A stretch of DNA of 64,000 nt from Chromobacterium haemolyticum DSM 19808 (lineage in GTDB: Bacteria; Pseudomonadota; Gammaproteobacteria; Burkholderiales; Chromobacteriaceae). Shown piece by piece: positions 48,034 through 57,091 of the stretch (its first letter is position 1; each line of letters begins with the position of its first letter). The position numbers and the translations under genes were made by a program. The stretch covers positions 238,418 to 302,417 of the forward strand of contig NZ_JONK01000005.1 in the NCBI RefSeq assembly GCF_000711885.1, written 5' to 3'. Below the pieces are notes generated by a model, which was not told the origin of the DNA, ran no database searches, and worked only from the letters and a program-made list of their open reading frames with translations.

Positions 48034-49502
48034 ATGGGGGTCTCCGCAAGTGAGGGGGGGCGCGCCTGGTAGAGCGCGCGAAAGTGACGCAGACGAGCTT
48101 GCAAGGCCTGAAGCCGGGCGGGGTCCGGGGCGTGGAGCGCTCGCGGCGACGGTTTGACGCAGACGGCGCCGAGGTCGCCGCCGTCCGCCAGCCAGCCCAG
48201 GCGAGCCGCGCCCAGCGCAGCACAGGCTTCGCCGCCCTGATGGGTGAGAATCTCGGTGTTCAGCGCGTCGGCCAGCAATTGCGCCCAGAACGGGCTGCGC
48301 GCGCCGCCGCCCACCAGGGACAAGGCTCGCGGAGCGGCGCCGGCGGCGCGCAGCGCGTCCAGCCCGTCCGCCATGCCGAAGGCGACGCCCTCCAGCACCG
48401 CGTAGCCCAGCGCGGCGCGGCAGTGTGCCTGGCTCAGGCCCCAAAAGGCGCCGGGGGCGAAGGGGTCGTTGTGCGGTGTGCGCTCGCCGGACAAATAGGG
48501 CAGGAATACCGGCGCGGCGGCTTGCTCCGCCGGGCTCAGCCGCTCTATTTCCGTCAGCAGAGTGGCCTCGTCCACGCTGGCCAGGCGGCAGAACCAGCGC
48601 AGGCAGCTGGCGGCGGACAGCATCACGCTCATCAGGCTCCAGCGAAGGGGCAGCGCGTGGCAGAAGGCGTGCAGCGCCTGCGCCGGGTTGGGGCGGAAAC
48701 GATCGTCGACGACGAAGATCACCCCAGAGGTGCCCAGAGACAGGAAGCCGTCGCCCGGGGCGATCGCGCCGATGCCGACGGCGCTGGCCGCGCCATCCCC
48801 GGCGCCGCCGGCGATCAGAGGCGGCTGAGCGATGCCCCAGGCGGTCGCGGCTGCCTGGCTCAGCCTCCCGGCCGAAGCCAGTCCTTCCACCAGCCGCGGC
48901 ATCTGACGACGCGAAAGTCCGCCGGCCTCCAGCAACTCGTCGGACCAGTCGCGGCGGCCCACGTCCAGCCACAAGGTGCCGGAGGCGTCCGAGGTGTCGG
49001 TGATCTTGTCGCCGCACAGGCGCAGGCGCAGATAGTCCTTGGGCAGTAGCACGGTGGCGACGGCGCGGAAGGCGTCCGGTTCATGCCGCGCCAGCCAGCG
49101 CAACTTGGGCGCGGTGAAACCCGGCATGGCCAGGTTGCCGGCGACGGCGTGGAGCCTCGGCGCGGCGGCGGTCAGCTCGGCGCACTCGGCCACGCTGCGC
49201 AGGTCGTTCCACAAGATAGCCGGCCGCAGAACCCGGTCCCGGTTGTCTAGCAGCACCGCGCCGTGCATCTGGCCGGACAGGCCCACGGCGCGGGTGGCGG
49301 CCAGCGCGGCCGGCGCCTGTTCGCGCAGCTTGGCGACCGCCGCGCAGGCGGCGCGCCACCAATCTTCCGGGTCTTGTTCGGCCCAGCCCGGCCGCGGCCG
49401 CGAGACGTCCAGCGCCGCGCCGGCGCTGGCGAGCGGGCGGTTGTCGCCGTCCAGCAGCACGGCCTTGATTTCCGACGTGCCCAGATCAATGCCTAGATAC
49501 AT
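48030..49502 (-). CDS. xylB: Xylulokinase
   Basis: A 490-residue FGGY-family kinase that converts D-xylulose to D-xylulose 5-phosphate. MYLGIDLGTSEIKAVLLD is the ATP-binding start, GLSGQMHGAVLLD and WNDLRS are xylulokinase blocks, and the C-terminal SLVGGGARSPFWAQLLAD is the second FGGY signature. AAGGA precedes the start. It implies that D-arabinitol or xylitol is a substrate of the operon. Confidence 0.93.
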   Translation of the reverse strand: MYLGIDLGTSEIKAVLLDGDNRPLASAGAALDVSRPRPGWAEQDPEDWWRAACAAVAKLREQAPAALAATRAVGLSGQMHGAVLLDNRDRVLRPAILWNDLRSVAECAELTAAAPRLHAVAGNLAMPGFTAPKLRWLARHEPDAFRAVATVLLPKDYLRLRLCGDKITDTSDASGTLWLDVGRRDWSDELLEAGGLSRRQMPRLVEGLASAGRLSQAAATAWGIAQPPLIAGGAGDGAASAVGIGAIAPGDGFLSLGTSGVIFVVDDRFRPNPAQALHAFCHALPLRWSLMSVMLSAASCLRWFCRLASVDEATLLTEIERLSPAEQAAAPVFLPYLSGERTPHNDPFAPGAFWGLSQAHCRAALGYAVLEGVAFGMADGLDALRAAGAAPRALSLVGGGARSPFWAQLLADALNTEILTHQGGEACAALGAARLGWLADGGDLGAVCVKPSPRALHAPDPARLQALQARLRHFRALYQARPPSLAETPI

Positions 49503-49557
49503 GGTTTTGTCCTTGGATGGAGTAGCGGACGGCCGGGTGGCGGCGCTCTCGCGCAGT

Positions 49558-50949
49558 CTATCCCCGTCCGCGGCTTTCCAGCCAGCTGTCCACCCGCGCC
49601 AGCGCTGCGCGCAAGGGCGCGGCCAACGCCGGGGCGCCGGCCAAGGGGCCCCATAGCCCTGGGTCCGCGCAGAAGGCGGCCACCGGGTCGGCGGCCGCCA
49701 ACATGCGATGGCAGGCGGCGATGTCCATGCTGCCGTCCTGGTAGGCGTAAGCCAGCCGGCCGGCGCGCCAGCGTTGCAAAAAGCGTAGGAACAGCGCCGG
49801 CAGCATGGCGCAGGCGTCCGGCCTGCGGCCGGCGGCGATGGATTCCCGCAGCGTGGGCGCAATGAAGCCGGGCAGCTTGGCGTAGCCGTCCGCCGCCACG
49901 CGCTGATTGCTGTCGCACAGCGCCGGATTGCCGAAGCGCTCCAGTACGCTGTCGCGGTAGCCGGCCAGATCCAGCGGGCTGGGGCTAAGGCAGGGGATTA
50001 CATCCTGGCTGACGTAGTCGTAAGCCAGCCGCCGGATGTCCGGGTCCGCCGCCCCCTGATGGATGAAGTCCAGGCCAAGCAGGCTGCCGGCCCAGGCGAT
50101 GCCGCTGTGGCTGGCGTTGAGGATGCGGATCTTGGCTTCCTCATAGGGTTGGACGTCGGCCACCAGCTGCGCGCCGACGCGCTCCAGCGCCGGGCGGCCG
50201 GCGGCGAAGCGATCCTCTATCACCCACTGGGTGAAGGATTCGGCGGTGATCGCGCAAGGGTCGCGCCAGCCGGTGGCGACGGCCACCCGTTCCGCCAGTT
50301 CCGGCGGCGGTCGCGGGGTGATGCGGTCCACCATGGCGTTGGGGCAACTGCTGTGGCGGCGCGTCCACGCTAGCAGCTCGTGTTCCTGGCGCAGGGTCAG
50401 AAACTGTTCCAGGCCCTGGCGGAAGCGTTCGCCGTTGTGGCGCAGATTGTCGCAATTGAGCAAGGTGAGCGCGCCGCCGCCGCGCGCCGCGCGCGCGCGC
50501 AAAATCGCGGCAACCGCGCCGTACAAGGTATTGAGCCCGCCGTGCAAATCGTCCGCCAGCTCCGGATTGGCGGTGTCCAGCGCCTGCTCCTGGTTCAGGT
50601 AGTAGCCGGCTTCGGTGACGGTGAAGGAGATCACCCGGGTGGCCGGGTGCGCGCCTTCGTCTATCAGCGCGCTCAGCCGGCGGTTCCAGGGCAGCACCGC
50701 GTCAATGGCGCGGATGCGCCGGTAGAGGCGCTCGCCGGCCGGACTGACCGTTTCCAGCGTGTACTGGCCTTGTTGCGCCGCCAACTGCTCCAGTAGCGGG
50801 TTCTGGTCGGCGCGGATATTGCCGACGGCCAGCCGCCAGGGCTCGGCGCCGGCGCCGGCCAGTTGGTCCAGATAGGCGGCTTGGTGGGCTCGGTGGAAGG
50901 CGCCGGCGCCGATGTGCAGCCAGCGCGGCGGGGGTGAGGTGAGAGTCAT
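49558..50949 (-). CDS. Mannitol/D-arabinitol dehydrogenase (long-chain polyol type)
   Basis: A 463-residue NAD-dependent polyol dehydrogenase of the mannitol dehydrogenase family. The N terminus HIGAGAFHRAHQA binds NAD, TVTEAGYYLN is a family block, and KIRILNASHSGIAWAG carries the catalytic Lys and the conserved Asn and His. With xylulokinase and fructokinase next to it, it could oxidise D-mannitol to fructose, D-arabinitol to xylulose, or both (MtlK/MtlD/DalD types). Sequence alone does not decide. Confidence 0.88.
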   Translation of the reverse strand: MTLTSPPPRWLHIGAGAFHRAHQAAYLDQLAGAGAEPWRLAVGNIRADQNPLLEQLAAQQGQYTLETVSPAGERLYRRIRAIDAVLPWNRRLSALIDEGAHPATRVISFTVTEAGYYLNQEQALDTANPELADDLHGGLNTLYGAVAAILRARAARGGGALTLLNCDNLRHNGERFRQGLEQFLTLRQEHELLAWTRRHSSCPNAMVDRITPRPPPELAERVAVATGWRDPCAITAESFTQWVIEDRFAAGRPALERVGAQLVADVQPYEEAKIRILNASHSGIAWAGSLLGLDFIHQGAADPDIRRLAYDYVSQDVIPCLSPSPLDLAGYRDSVLERFGNPALCDSNQRVAADGYAKLPGFIAPTLRESIAAGRRPDACAMLPALFLRFLQRWRAGRLAYAYQDGSMDIAACHRMLAAADPVAAFCADPGLWGPLAGAPALAAPLRAALARVDSWLESRGRG

Positions 50950-50968
50950 CGTTTGGCTCCGTGGTGGC

Positions 50969-52081
50969 TTAGGGCTGCGGCGAGGCGGTTTGGCGTGGCA
51001 GGGCCTGGCCGTTTTCGCGGAACAGGTGGCAGTGCCGCGGCAGGGCGTTGAAGCCCGTTTCGTCGCCGGCGGCGAAGTTCTGCGCGTCAGAGATTCTGCT
51101 GATCAGCGGCTCGTCGGAGTCCGGCGTCTCGGCGTACAGATAGGCGCAGTCGCCCAGACTTTCCACCGCGGCCACGCGTGCGCGTAGCGCCGCTGGCGCG
51201 GCGGAGGCCGGCTGCAGGTGTTCTGGGCGGATGCCGACGGTGACGACGTCGCCGAGCGTCAGGTTTTGCGCTTCCACCGCCGCCAGCAGTTCGCCACCGC
51301 CGTCCAGGCGCACGGCCACGCCTTCCGGCAGGATGCTCTGCACGCGGGCCGGCAGAAAATTCATCCGGGGCGAGCCGATGAAGCCGGCGACGAAGCGGTT
51401 GGCCGGATGGTGGTACAGCGCGCGCGGCGCGCCCACTTGTTCTACGCGGCCGGCCGACAGCACCACGATCTTGTCCGCCAGCGTCATCGCTTCGACTTGG
51501 TCGTGGGTCACGTAGATCATGGTGGTTTTCAGCTGCTGGTGAAGGCGGGCGAACTCCAGCCGCATTTTGACCCGTAGCGCCGCGTCCAGATTGGACAGGG
51601 GCTCGTCGAACAAGAACACCTTGGGTTGGCGGGTGATGGCGCGGCCTATGGCCACCCGTTGGCGCTGTCCGCCGGACAGAGCCTTGGGCTTGCGTTCCAG
51701 CAGGTGGTCAATGTGCAGGATGGAGGCGGCGCGGCGCACCGCTGCGTCGATCTCGGCGCGGCTCTTGCCGGCCAGCTTGAGGCCGAAGGCCATATTGTCG
51801 TACAAGCTCATATGCGGGTAGAGCGCGTAGGACTGGAACACCATGGCGATGCCGCGCTTGGCCGCGGGCACCTCGTTCATGCGTTCGCCGCCTATCTCCA
51901 GCTCGCCGGCGCTGATCTCCTCCAGGCCGGCGATCATGCGCAACAGCGTGGACTTGCCGCAGCCGGACGGGCCGACGAAGACGACAAACTCGCCGTCGTC
52001 GATGTGCAGTTGAATATCGGACATCACTTCCGGACCGTCGCCGTAGCGTTTGCCCACATTGCGCAATTGGACGCTTGCCAT
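50969..52081 (-). CDS. Polyol ABC transporter ATP-binding protein
   Basis: A 370-residue ABC ATPase of the UgpC/MalK/SmoK group. Walker A is GPSGCGKST, the signature is LSGGQRQRVAIGRA, Walker B is KVFLFDEPLSNLD, followed by the switch His in YVTHDQVEAM and a C-terminal TOBE/regulatory domain. AGGAG stands 7 bases before the ATG at 52081. It powers the importer formed by the two permeases and binding protein encoded upstream. Confidence 0.92.
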   Translation of the reverse strand: MASVQLRNVGKRYGDGPEVMSDIQLHIDDGEFVVFVGPSGCGKSTLLRMIAGLEEISAGELEIGGERMNEVPAAKRGIAMVFQSYALYPHMSLYDNMAFGLKLAGKSRAEIDAAVRRAASILHIDHLLERKPKALSGGQRQRVAIGRAITRQPKVFLFDEPLSNLDAALRVKMRLEFARLHQQLKTTMIYVTHDQVEAMTLADKIVVLSAGRVEQVGAPRALYHHPANRFVAGFIGSPRMNFLPARVQSILPEGVAVRLDGGGELLAAVEAQNLTLGDVVTVGIRPEHLQPASAAPAALRARVAAVESLGDCAYLYAETPDSDEPLISRISDAQNFAAGDETGFNALPRHCHLFRENGQALPRQTASPQP

Positions 52082-52103
52082 GCGTTTTCTCCTTACTCGT
52101 ATT

Positions 52104-52787
52104 TCAGAACGGACGGGCTTGCAGCCGGCGCACCAGCTCCGGCAGCCGCCGCATATCGTCGAAGACCTGGCCGGCACCGGCTGCCAGCAGCCGCTCCGCG
52201 TGGCCGGCGGCGATGTGGCCGGCGCCCGCGAAGCCCAGCACGCGCAGGCCGGCGGCGCGGGCGGCGGTGACGCCGGTAACGCTGTCCTCCAGCGCCAGGC
52301 AGTGATCCGGCGCGGCGCGCAGCGAGCGGCAGGCCGCCAGGTAGACATCCGGCGCCGGCTTGGCCGCGCCCACCTCGTCGGCGCAATGCACGCGGCCCTG
52401 GAACAAGGGCCACAGTCCGGTGCGGCGCAGGGCCGCGCGCACCCGCGCCCCGGCGCTGTTGCTGGCCACCGCCTTGGGCAAGGGAATGGCCCGCAAGGCG
52501 GCGGCCACGCCGGGGACGGCCCGCAGCCGCGACGCCACCTCGGCGTCCACCGCGCGGCGGATGCGCGCGATCTCGTCCGGCGTCAGCGGCAAGGGGTGCT
52601 GGCCGGCGATGTCGGCCAACAGCGCCTCCAGCGTCATGCCCAGCCGCGGCTGGATCACGGCGGCCGCGTCCACCCCGGGCGGCAAGCGCGCCGCCAGTTG
52701 TATTTGCAGTGCCCGCTGGGCGGCGGCCTCGCTGTCCAGCAGCACCCCATCGCAGTCGCAGACCAGATGGGCGACGGCGCCGCTCAT
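52104..52787 (-). CDS. HAD-superfamily phosphatase of the polyol operon
   Basis: A 227-residue HAD IA hydrolase resembling beta-phosphoglucomutase/sugar phosphatases: CDCDGVLLDSE (motif I), ASNSAGARV (motif II), GAAKPAPDVYL (Lys) and ALEDSVTGVTAARAAG (motif IV). It sits between transporter genes and overlaps the permease stop by four bases, so it is co-expressed with polyol uptake. It may dephosphorylate a dead-end sugar phosphate; substrate unknown. Confidence 0.85.
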   Translation of the reverse strand: MSGAVAHLVCDCDGVLLDSEAAAQRALQIQLAARLPPGVDAAAVIQPRLGMTLEALLADIAGQHPLPLTPDEIARIRRAVDAEVASRLRAVPGVAAALRAIPLPKAVASNSAGARVRAALRRTGLWPLFQGRVHCADEVGAAKPAPDVYLAACRSLRAAPDHCLALEDSVTGVTAARAAGLRVLGFAGAGHIAAGHAERLLAAGAGQVFDDMRRLPELVRRLQARPF

Positions 52788-53608
52788 TTGACCGCACCGA
52801 ATGTCAGGCCGCGCACCAACTGCTTTTGCGTCAGCCAGCCCAGCGCCAGGATAGGCGCCACCGCCAGCAGGGAGGCGGCGGACAGCTTGGCCCAGAACAG
52901 GCCCTCCGGGCTGGAGTAGGAGGCGATGAACACCGTCAGCGGCGCGGCGTGCGCGCTGGACAGATTGATGCTCCAGAAAGCCTCGTTCCAGCTCAGAATC
53001 AACAGCAGCAAGCTGGTGGAGGCCAGGCCGGGCAGCGCCATCGGCAGCAGCAGGTGGACGATCTCCTGCCACAGGCCCGCGCCGTCTATGCGCGCGGCCT
53101 CCAGTATTTCGCGCGGGACTTCGCAGAAATAGGTGTAGGCCATCCATACCGCGATCGGCAGATTGGCCAGCGCGTAGACCAGCGCCAGTCCGGTCACGGT
53201 ATCCAGCAGGCCGCCCTGTTTCAACAGCAGATAGACCGGCAGCAGCACGCCCACCGAAGGCAGCATCTTGGTGGACAGCATCCATAGCAATAGCGGCTGC
53301 GCGCGCGCGCCGGGATGGAAAGCCAGGCGGTACGCTGCCGGCACCGCCAGCAGCAGGCTGAGCGCGGTGGCGCCAAAGGACACGGCGATGGAATGGCCGG
53401 CAAAGGCCAGGTAGTCGCTGCGGGCGAATACCTCGCGAAAGCTGTCCAGCGTGGGCTGAAACCACAGGCTGAGTTGGTAGGCCTGGGCCTCGGTCTTGAA
53501 GGCGGTCAGCAGCATCCACAAGATGGGGAAGAACAGCAGCAGCGCGATCAGCCAGGCCGAGGCGGAGGTGGCGGCGTAGCGCCAGGACAGGGTCGGTTTA
53601 CCATTCAT
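52784..53608 (-). CDS. Polyol ABC transporter permease, MalG type
   Basis: A 274-residue inner-membrane permease with six predicted helices and the EAA loop EAARIDGAGLWQEIVHLLLP. It forms the channel with the MalF-type subunit encoded just upstream, with which it overlaps by four bases. SmoG/MtlG-type components of sorbitol/mannitol importers have the same layout. Confidence 0.92.
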   Translation of the reverse strand: MNGKPTLSWRYAATSASAWLIALLLFFPILWMLLTAFKTEAQAYQLSLWFQPTLDSFREVFARSDYLAFAGHSIAVSFGATALSLLLAVPAAYRLAFHPGARAQPLLLWMLSTKMLPSVGVLLPVYLLLKQGGLLDTVTGLALVYALANLPIAVWMAYTYFCEVPREILEAARIDGAGLWQEIVHLLLPMALPGLASTSLLLLILSWNEAFWSINLSSAHAAPLTVFIASYSSPEGLFWAKLSAASLLAVAPILALGWLTQKQLVRGLTFGAVK

Positions 53609-54537
53609 GCTTGCCTCTCCTCCTTGAAGTTTTGCGCCAACATGCGGATCAGGAACACCGCCACGATATTGGCCAGCACCACCGCCAGCACGCCGCCGGT
53701 GGAAGCCAGGCCGACATCGAACTGCTGCAGGCCCACCGCGTAGATCAAAAAGGACAGCGTGGTGGTGGCGGTGCCGGGGCCGCCGCCGGTGGTGGCGTAG
53801 ATCTCCGCGAACACTGACAGCAGAAAGATGGTTTCAATCATCACCACCACGCCGATGGGCCGCCTCAGGTGAGGCAGGATGATGTGGAAAAACATGGCCA
53901 GCGGGCCGGCGCCGTCGATCTGGGCCGCCTCTTTCTGTTCCGGGTCCAGTGACTGGATGGCGGTGAGCAGGATCAAGAAGGCGAAGGGCAGCCATTGCCA
54001 GCTGACGATCAGGATGAGCGAGAACATCGGGTATTGGCCCAGCCAGTCCACCGGCGGCAGGCCCAGCGCTTGCGCGGCGGCGGCGAACAGGCCGTAGACC
54101 GGGTGCAGCAGCATATTTTTCCAGATCAGCGCGCCCACGGTGGGCATTACGAAGAAGGGCGCAATGGCCAGCAGCCGGGCCGGGCCGCGGCCGAAACAGG
54201 GCTGGTCGAACAGCACCGCCATTAGCACGCCGCCGACGACGGAGATCAGCAGCACCGCGCCGGTCAGCAGCAAGGTGTTGGCGATGGAGGGAAAAAAGGC
54301 CGGGTCGCTCCACAGAAAGCGGTAATTGTCCAGGCCGGCGAAGCCGGATTCGTCCGGGCTCAGCAGGCTGTAGCGGTTGACCGAGAAATACAAGGTCATC
54401 GCCAGCGGCACCAGCGACCACAGCAACAGGCTGAGCACCGCCGGCGCCAGCAGCCAGCGCTGCGCGCCGCCGCGGCGTGTCCTGGCGGGCGGAGCCGCGC
54501 CGGCGGCGGCGCGCAAAGTATGAGCGGGAGAGGGCAT
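53605..54537 (-). CDS. Polyol ABC transporter permease, MalF type
   Basis: A 310-residue inner-membrane permease. After a basic N terminus, helices start at about 32 (LLAPAVLSLLLWSLVPLAMT). The EAA loop is EAAQIDGAGPLAMFFHIILP. GGAGG precedes the start. It follows the binding-protein gene after an 85-base gap that contains an 11-base relic of the dispersed repeat end. Confidence 0.92.
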   Translation of the reverse strand: MPSPAHTLRAAAGAAPPARTRRGGAQRWLLAPAVLSLLLWSLVPLAMTLYFSVNRYSLLSPDESGFAGLDNYRFLWSDPAFFPSIANTLLLTGAVLLISVVGGVLMAVLFDQPCFGRGPARLLAIAPFFVMPTVGALIWKNMLLHPVYGLFAAAAQALGLPPVDWLGQYPMFSLILIVSWQWLPFAFLILLTAIQSLDPEQKEAAQIDGAGPLAMFFHIILPHLRRPIGVVVMIETIFLLSVFAEIYATTGGGPGTATTTLSFLIYAVGLQQFDVGLASTGGVLAVVLANIVAVFLIRMLAQNFKEERQA

Positions 54538-54598
54538 GGGGTTTCCTCCGGACCGCCGTAGCGGCGGTCGTGGGTGGATGGGGGCGGCAAAGCGCTGG

Positions 54599-54609
54599 GA
54601 ACAGGCTCT
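54599..54609. repeat. Possible relic of a dispersed-repeat end
   Basis: GAACAGGCTCT matches the right end of the 142-bp element exactly but no further element sequence is visible. It sits between the binding-protein and permease genes. It could be an excision footprint or chance. Confidence 0.3.
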
Positions 54610-54622
54610 TGGGTTCTTATGC

Positions 54623-55930
54623 TTACGGCTTTTGATAGCCGCCCTGCCGCACCGCCCGGTCCGCCGCTGCCTGGCCGGCTTTCAGCGCGGCGTCCACGCT
54701 GCTTTGACCGGCTAGCGCGCCGGAAACGGCCTGGCCCACCACGGTGCCGAAGGACTGGAACTCCGGGATGCCGACATACTGGATGCCGGTGTAGGGCACT
54801 TTTTTCAGCGCCGGGTCGTTGGGATTGGCCTGCTGGATCGCTGCCAGCACGAATTTGGCGAAGGGCGCGGCCTTCAGATATTCCGGCTGTTGGTAAGTGG
54901 ACAGGCGGGTGCGGGGCGGCACCGAAGTCCAGCCCTGATCCTTGGCCACCAGCCGGATGTAGTCCTTGGAGGTGGCCCATTGGGCAAACTGTTTGGCCGC
55001 CGCTTGCTGACGCGAGGATTGGGGCACCGCCAGTGCCCAGGACCACAGCCAGCTGGAGCCCTTGGGCGTCACCCCCGTCGGCGCCTGGGCGAAGCCCACT
55101 TTATCCGCCACCTGAGACTCCTTGGGATTGAACAACAGCCCTGCGGCCACGGTGGCGTCTATCCAGATACCGCATTTGCCGCTGGCGAACAGGGTCAGGT
55201 TCTCGTTGAAACCGTTGGTGCTGGCGCCGGGCGGGCCGTAGCGGCGCATCAGGTCCACGTAGAAGTTCAGCGACTGCTTCCACTCCGGGCTGTCTATCGT
55301 CGGGCGCCATTGCTCGTCGAACCAACGGCCGCCGTTGGTGTGCACTAAGGTGGACAGATAGGCCATGTTCTCGCCCCAGCCGGCCTTGCCGCGCAGGCAG
55401 ATGCCGTACACCCCGCCTTTTTCCTTCAGCGTTTTGGCGAAACCGGCGATCTGCTGGTAAGTGGGCCGCTCCGGCATGTTCAGCCCCAGCTTGGCGAACA
55501 AGTCCTTGCGGTAATAAGTCATCGAGCTTTCCACGTAGAAGGGCAGCGCGTATAGCTGGCCCTTGTAGGACAGCGCGTCGCGTGCGGTCTTGACCACATC
55601 GGCCAGCTCATAGCCGGGCGCCAGTTGATCCATAGGCTGCAACCAGCCTTTTTTGGCCCAGATCGGCGCTTCGTACGTGCCTATCGTCATCAGATCGAAT
55701 TTGCCGCTCTTGGTGGCGATATCGGTGGTGACGCGTTGGCGCAGCATGTTTTCTTCCAGCACCACCCAGTTGAGCTTGATGCCGGGGTTTTGGGCCTCGA
55801 AGGCCGGGGACAGCTTTTTCAGCGTGATCATGTCCGGGTTGTTCAGCGTGGCGATGGTGAGGGTGGCGGCGTGGGCGGAGCCGGCCAGCAGCAGAGCGGC
55901 GGCCAGCGGGAAGCGGTAGGGTCTGGTCAT
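54623..55930 (-). CDS. Polyol ABC transporter substrate-binding protein
   Basis: A 435-residue periplasmic family 1 binding protein with signal peptide MTRPYRFPLAAALLLAGSAHA. ATLTIATLNNPDMITLKKLS and the FDLMTIGTYEAPIWAKKGWL block match the SmoE/MtlE sorbitol/mannitol-binding type. AGGAG lies 8 bases before the ATG. The open frame extends upstream without signal-peptide features, which supports this start. Confidence 0.92.
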   Translation of the reverse strand: MTRPYRFPLAAALLLAGSAHAATLTIATLNNPDMITLKKLSPAFEAQNPGIKLNWVVLEENMLRQRVTTDIATKSGKFDLMTIGTYEAPIWAKKGWLQPMDQLAPGYELADVVKTARDALSYKGQLYALPFYVESSMTYYRKDLFAKLGLNMPERPTYQQIAGFAKTLKEKGGVYGICLRGKAGWGENMAYLSTLVHTNGGRWFDEQWRPTIDSPEWKQSLNFYVDLMRRYGPPGASTNGFNENLTLFASGKCGIWIDATVAAGLLFNPKESQVADKVGFAQAPTGVTPKGSSWLWSWALAVPQSSRQQAAAKQFAQWATSKDYIRLVAKDQGWTSVPPRTRLSTYQQPEYLKAAPFAKFVLAAIQQANPNDPALKKVPYTGIQYVGIPEFQSFGTVVGQAVSGALAGQSSVDAALKAGQAAADRAVRQGGYQKP

Positions 55931-56081
55931 GGCGTTTCTCCTTGCTTGAAGCGTTGCGGACAAAGCTGGTGCGGCCGGCTTGCCGTGTGTGATGCGGCGG
56001 CCCGGCTTGGGCTGTGTCAACGGTTTTGGGTCGGGTCTTGCAGCGTGGGACAGGGTGGTTTGCTGGCGCGGGCGCGGCGGC

Positions 56082-56858
56082 TCAGCTCATCCAGTTGCCG
56101 CCGTCCACGTTCAGCGTCTGGGCGGTGATGTAGTCCGCGTCGGCGGAGGCGAGAAACACCGCCGCGCCGCATAAATCCTCCGGCCTGCCCATGCGGCCCA
56201 GCGGCACCGCCGCGCCCACGCGTCGTTTTTTCTCGCCGGGGGCGAGGCCCTCGTAACGGGCGAACTGCGCGTCCACCTGCTCCCACATCGGCGTGTCCAC
56301 CACGCCGGGCGCGATGGCGTTGACGTTGATGCCGTGCGGAGCCAGCGCCAAGGCGGCTGACTGGGTGTAGCTGATCACAGCCGCCTTGGTGGCGCAGTAA
56401 TGGGCCACTAGCGCCTCGCCGCGGCGGCCGGCCTGGGACGACAGATTGATGATCTTGCCGCCCTCGCCCTGGGCCACCATTTGCCGCGCCGCCGCCTGCA
56501 TCAGAAAGAACATGCCCTGGACATTGACCGCGAACAGCCGCTGATAGCTGTCCCAACTGGCTTCCAGCAGCGGGGCCAGATCAAACAGCGCCGCGTTGTT
56601 GTAGAGGATGTCGACGCGGCCGAAGCGCTCGATCGCGGCGCGGACGATGTGTCCGATATCGTCGCGCTTGCTAATGTCGGCGGCCAGCAAGGCCGTGTTG
56701 TCCGCATCCGGCCCGTCGGCAAGGGCTTGCAGCTCAGGGCTCAGCCGCAGGTCCACCAGTAAGCAGCGAGCGCCTTCGGCCAGGTAGCGGCGCGCCACCG
56801 CCAGCCCGATGCCGCTGGCCGCGCCGGTGACGATGGCCACCTTGTGTTTCAACTTCAT
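56082..56858 (-). CDS. Short-chain polyol dehydrogenase (sorbitol dehydrogenase SmoS type)
   Basis: A 258-residue SDR enzyme. The NAD site is TGAASGIGLAVARR (about 12-25), the catalytic residues are Ser in LSSQAG and Tyr/Lys in YCATK, and NNAALF is the conserved NNA motif. SDR enzymes at this place in smo/mtl operons oxidise D-sorbitol (L-iditol type) to fructose. It is the first gene behind the operon promoter, with AGGAG before the ATG at 56858. The SDR stop and the binding-protein start are separated by 151 bases. Confidence 0.9.
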   Translation of the reverse strand: MKLKHKVAIVTGAASGIGLAVARRYLAEGARCLLVDLRLSPELQALADGPDADNTALLAADISKRDDIGHIVRAAIERFGRVDILYNNAALFDLAPLLEASWDSYQRLFAVNVQGMFFLMQAAARQMVAQGEGGKIINLSSQAGRRGEALVAHYCATKAAVISYTQSAALALAPHGINVNAIAPGVVDTPMWEQVDAQFARYEGLAPGEKKRRVGAAVPLGRMGRPEDLCGAAVFLASADADYITAQTLNVDGGNWMS

Positions 56859-56881
56859 GATTTCTCCTCCAGATAATTTTT

Positions 56882-56935
56882 GAGCATTTGCTCTTTTTGT
56901 GGGCAAATATTCGATAAAATGCAGGAGGCTGTCAA
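56882..56935 (-). promoter_or_regulatory. Polyol operon promoter with SorC-type operator
   Basis: On the minus strand TTGACA (56930-56935) and GAATAT (56907-56912) are 17 bases apart. The inverted repeat ATTTGC (56886-56891) and GCAAAT (56903-56908) overlaps the -10 box and start point, and GAGCATTTGCTC (56882-56893) is itself palindromic. This is a plausible site for the divergently encoded SorC regulator. Confidence 0.75.
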
Positions 56936-57091
56936 GCGCGGAGAACGAAAAAGAAGTGCTGCATAGCAGCATGATTTTAAAAGGCTATTTCTTCGCTTTC
57001 GCGGCAAATGAAGCGCGATGCGCCAATCGTTTAGAATGCGTGTCTCCGCGTTGCGGACGCGGGCGGGGCCACATCAAGCGAGGAGGGTGTT

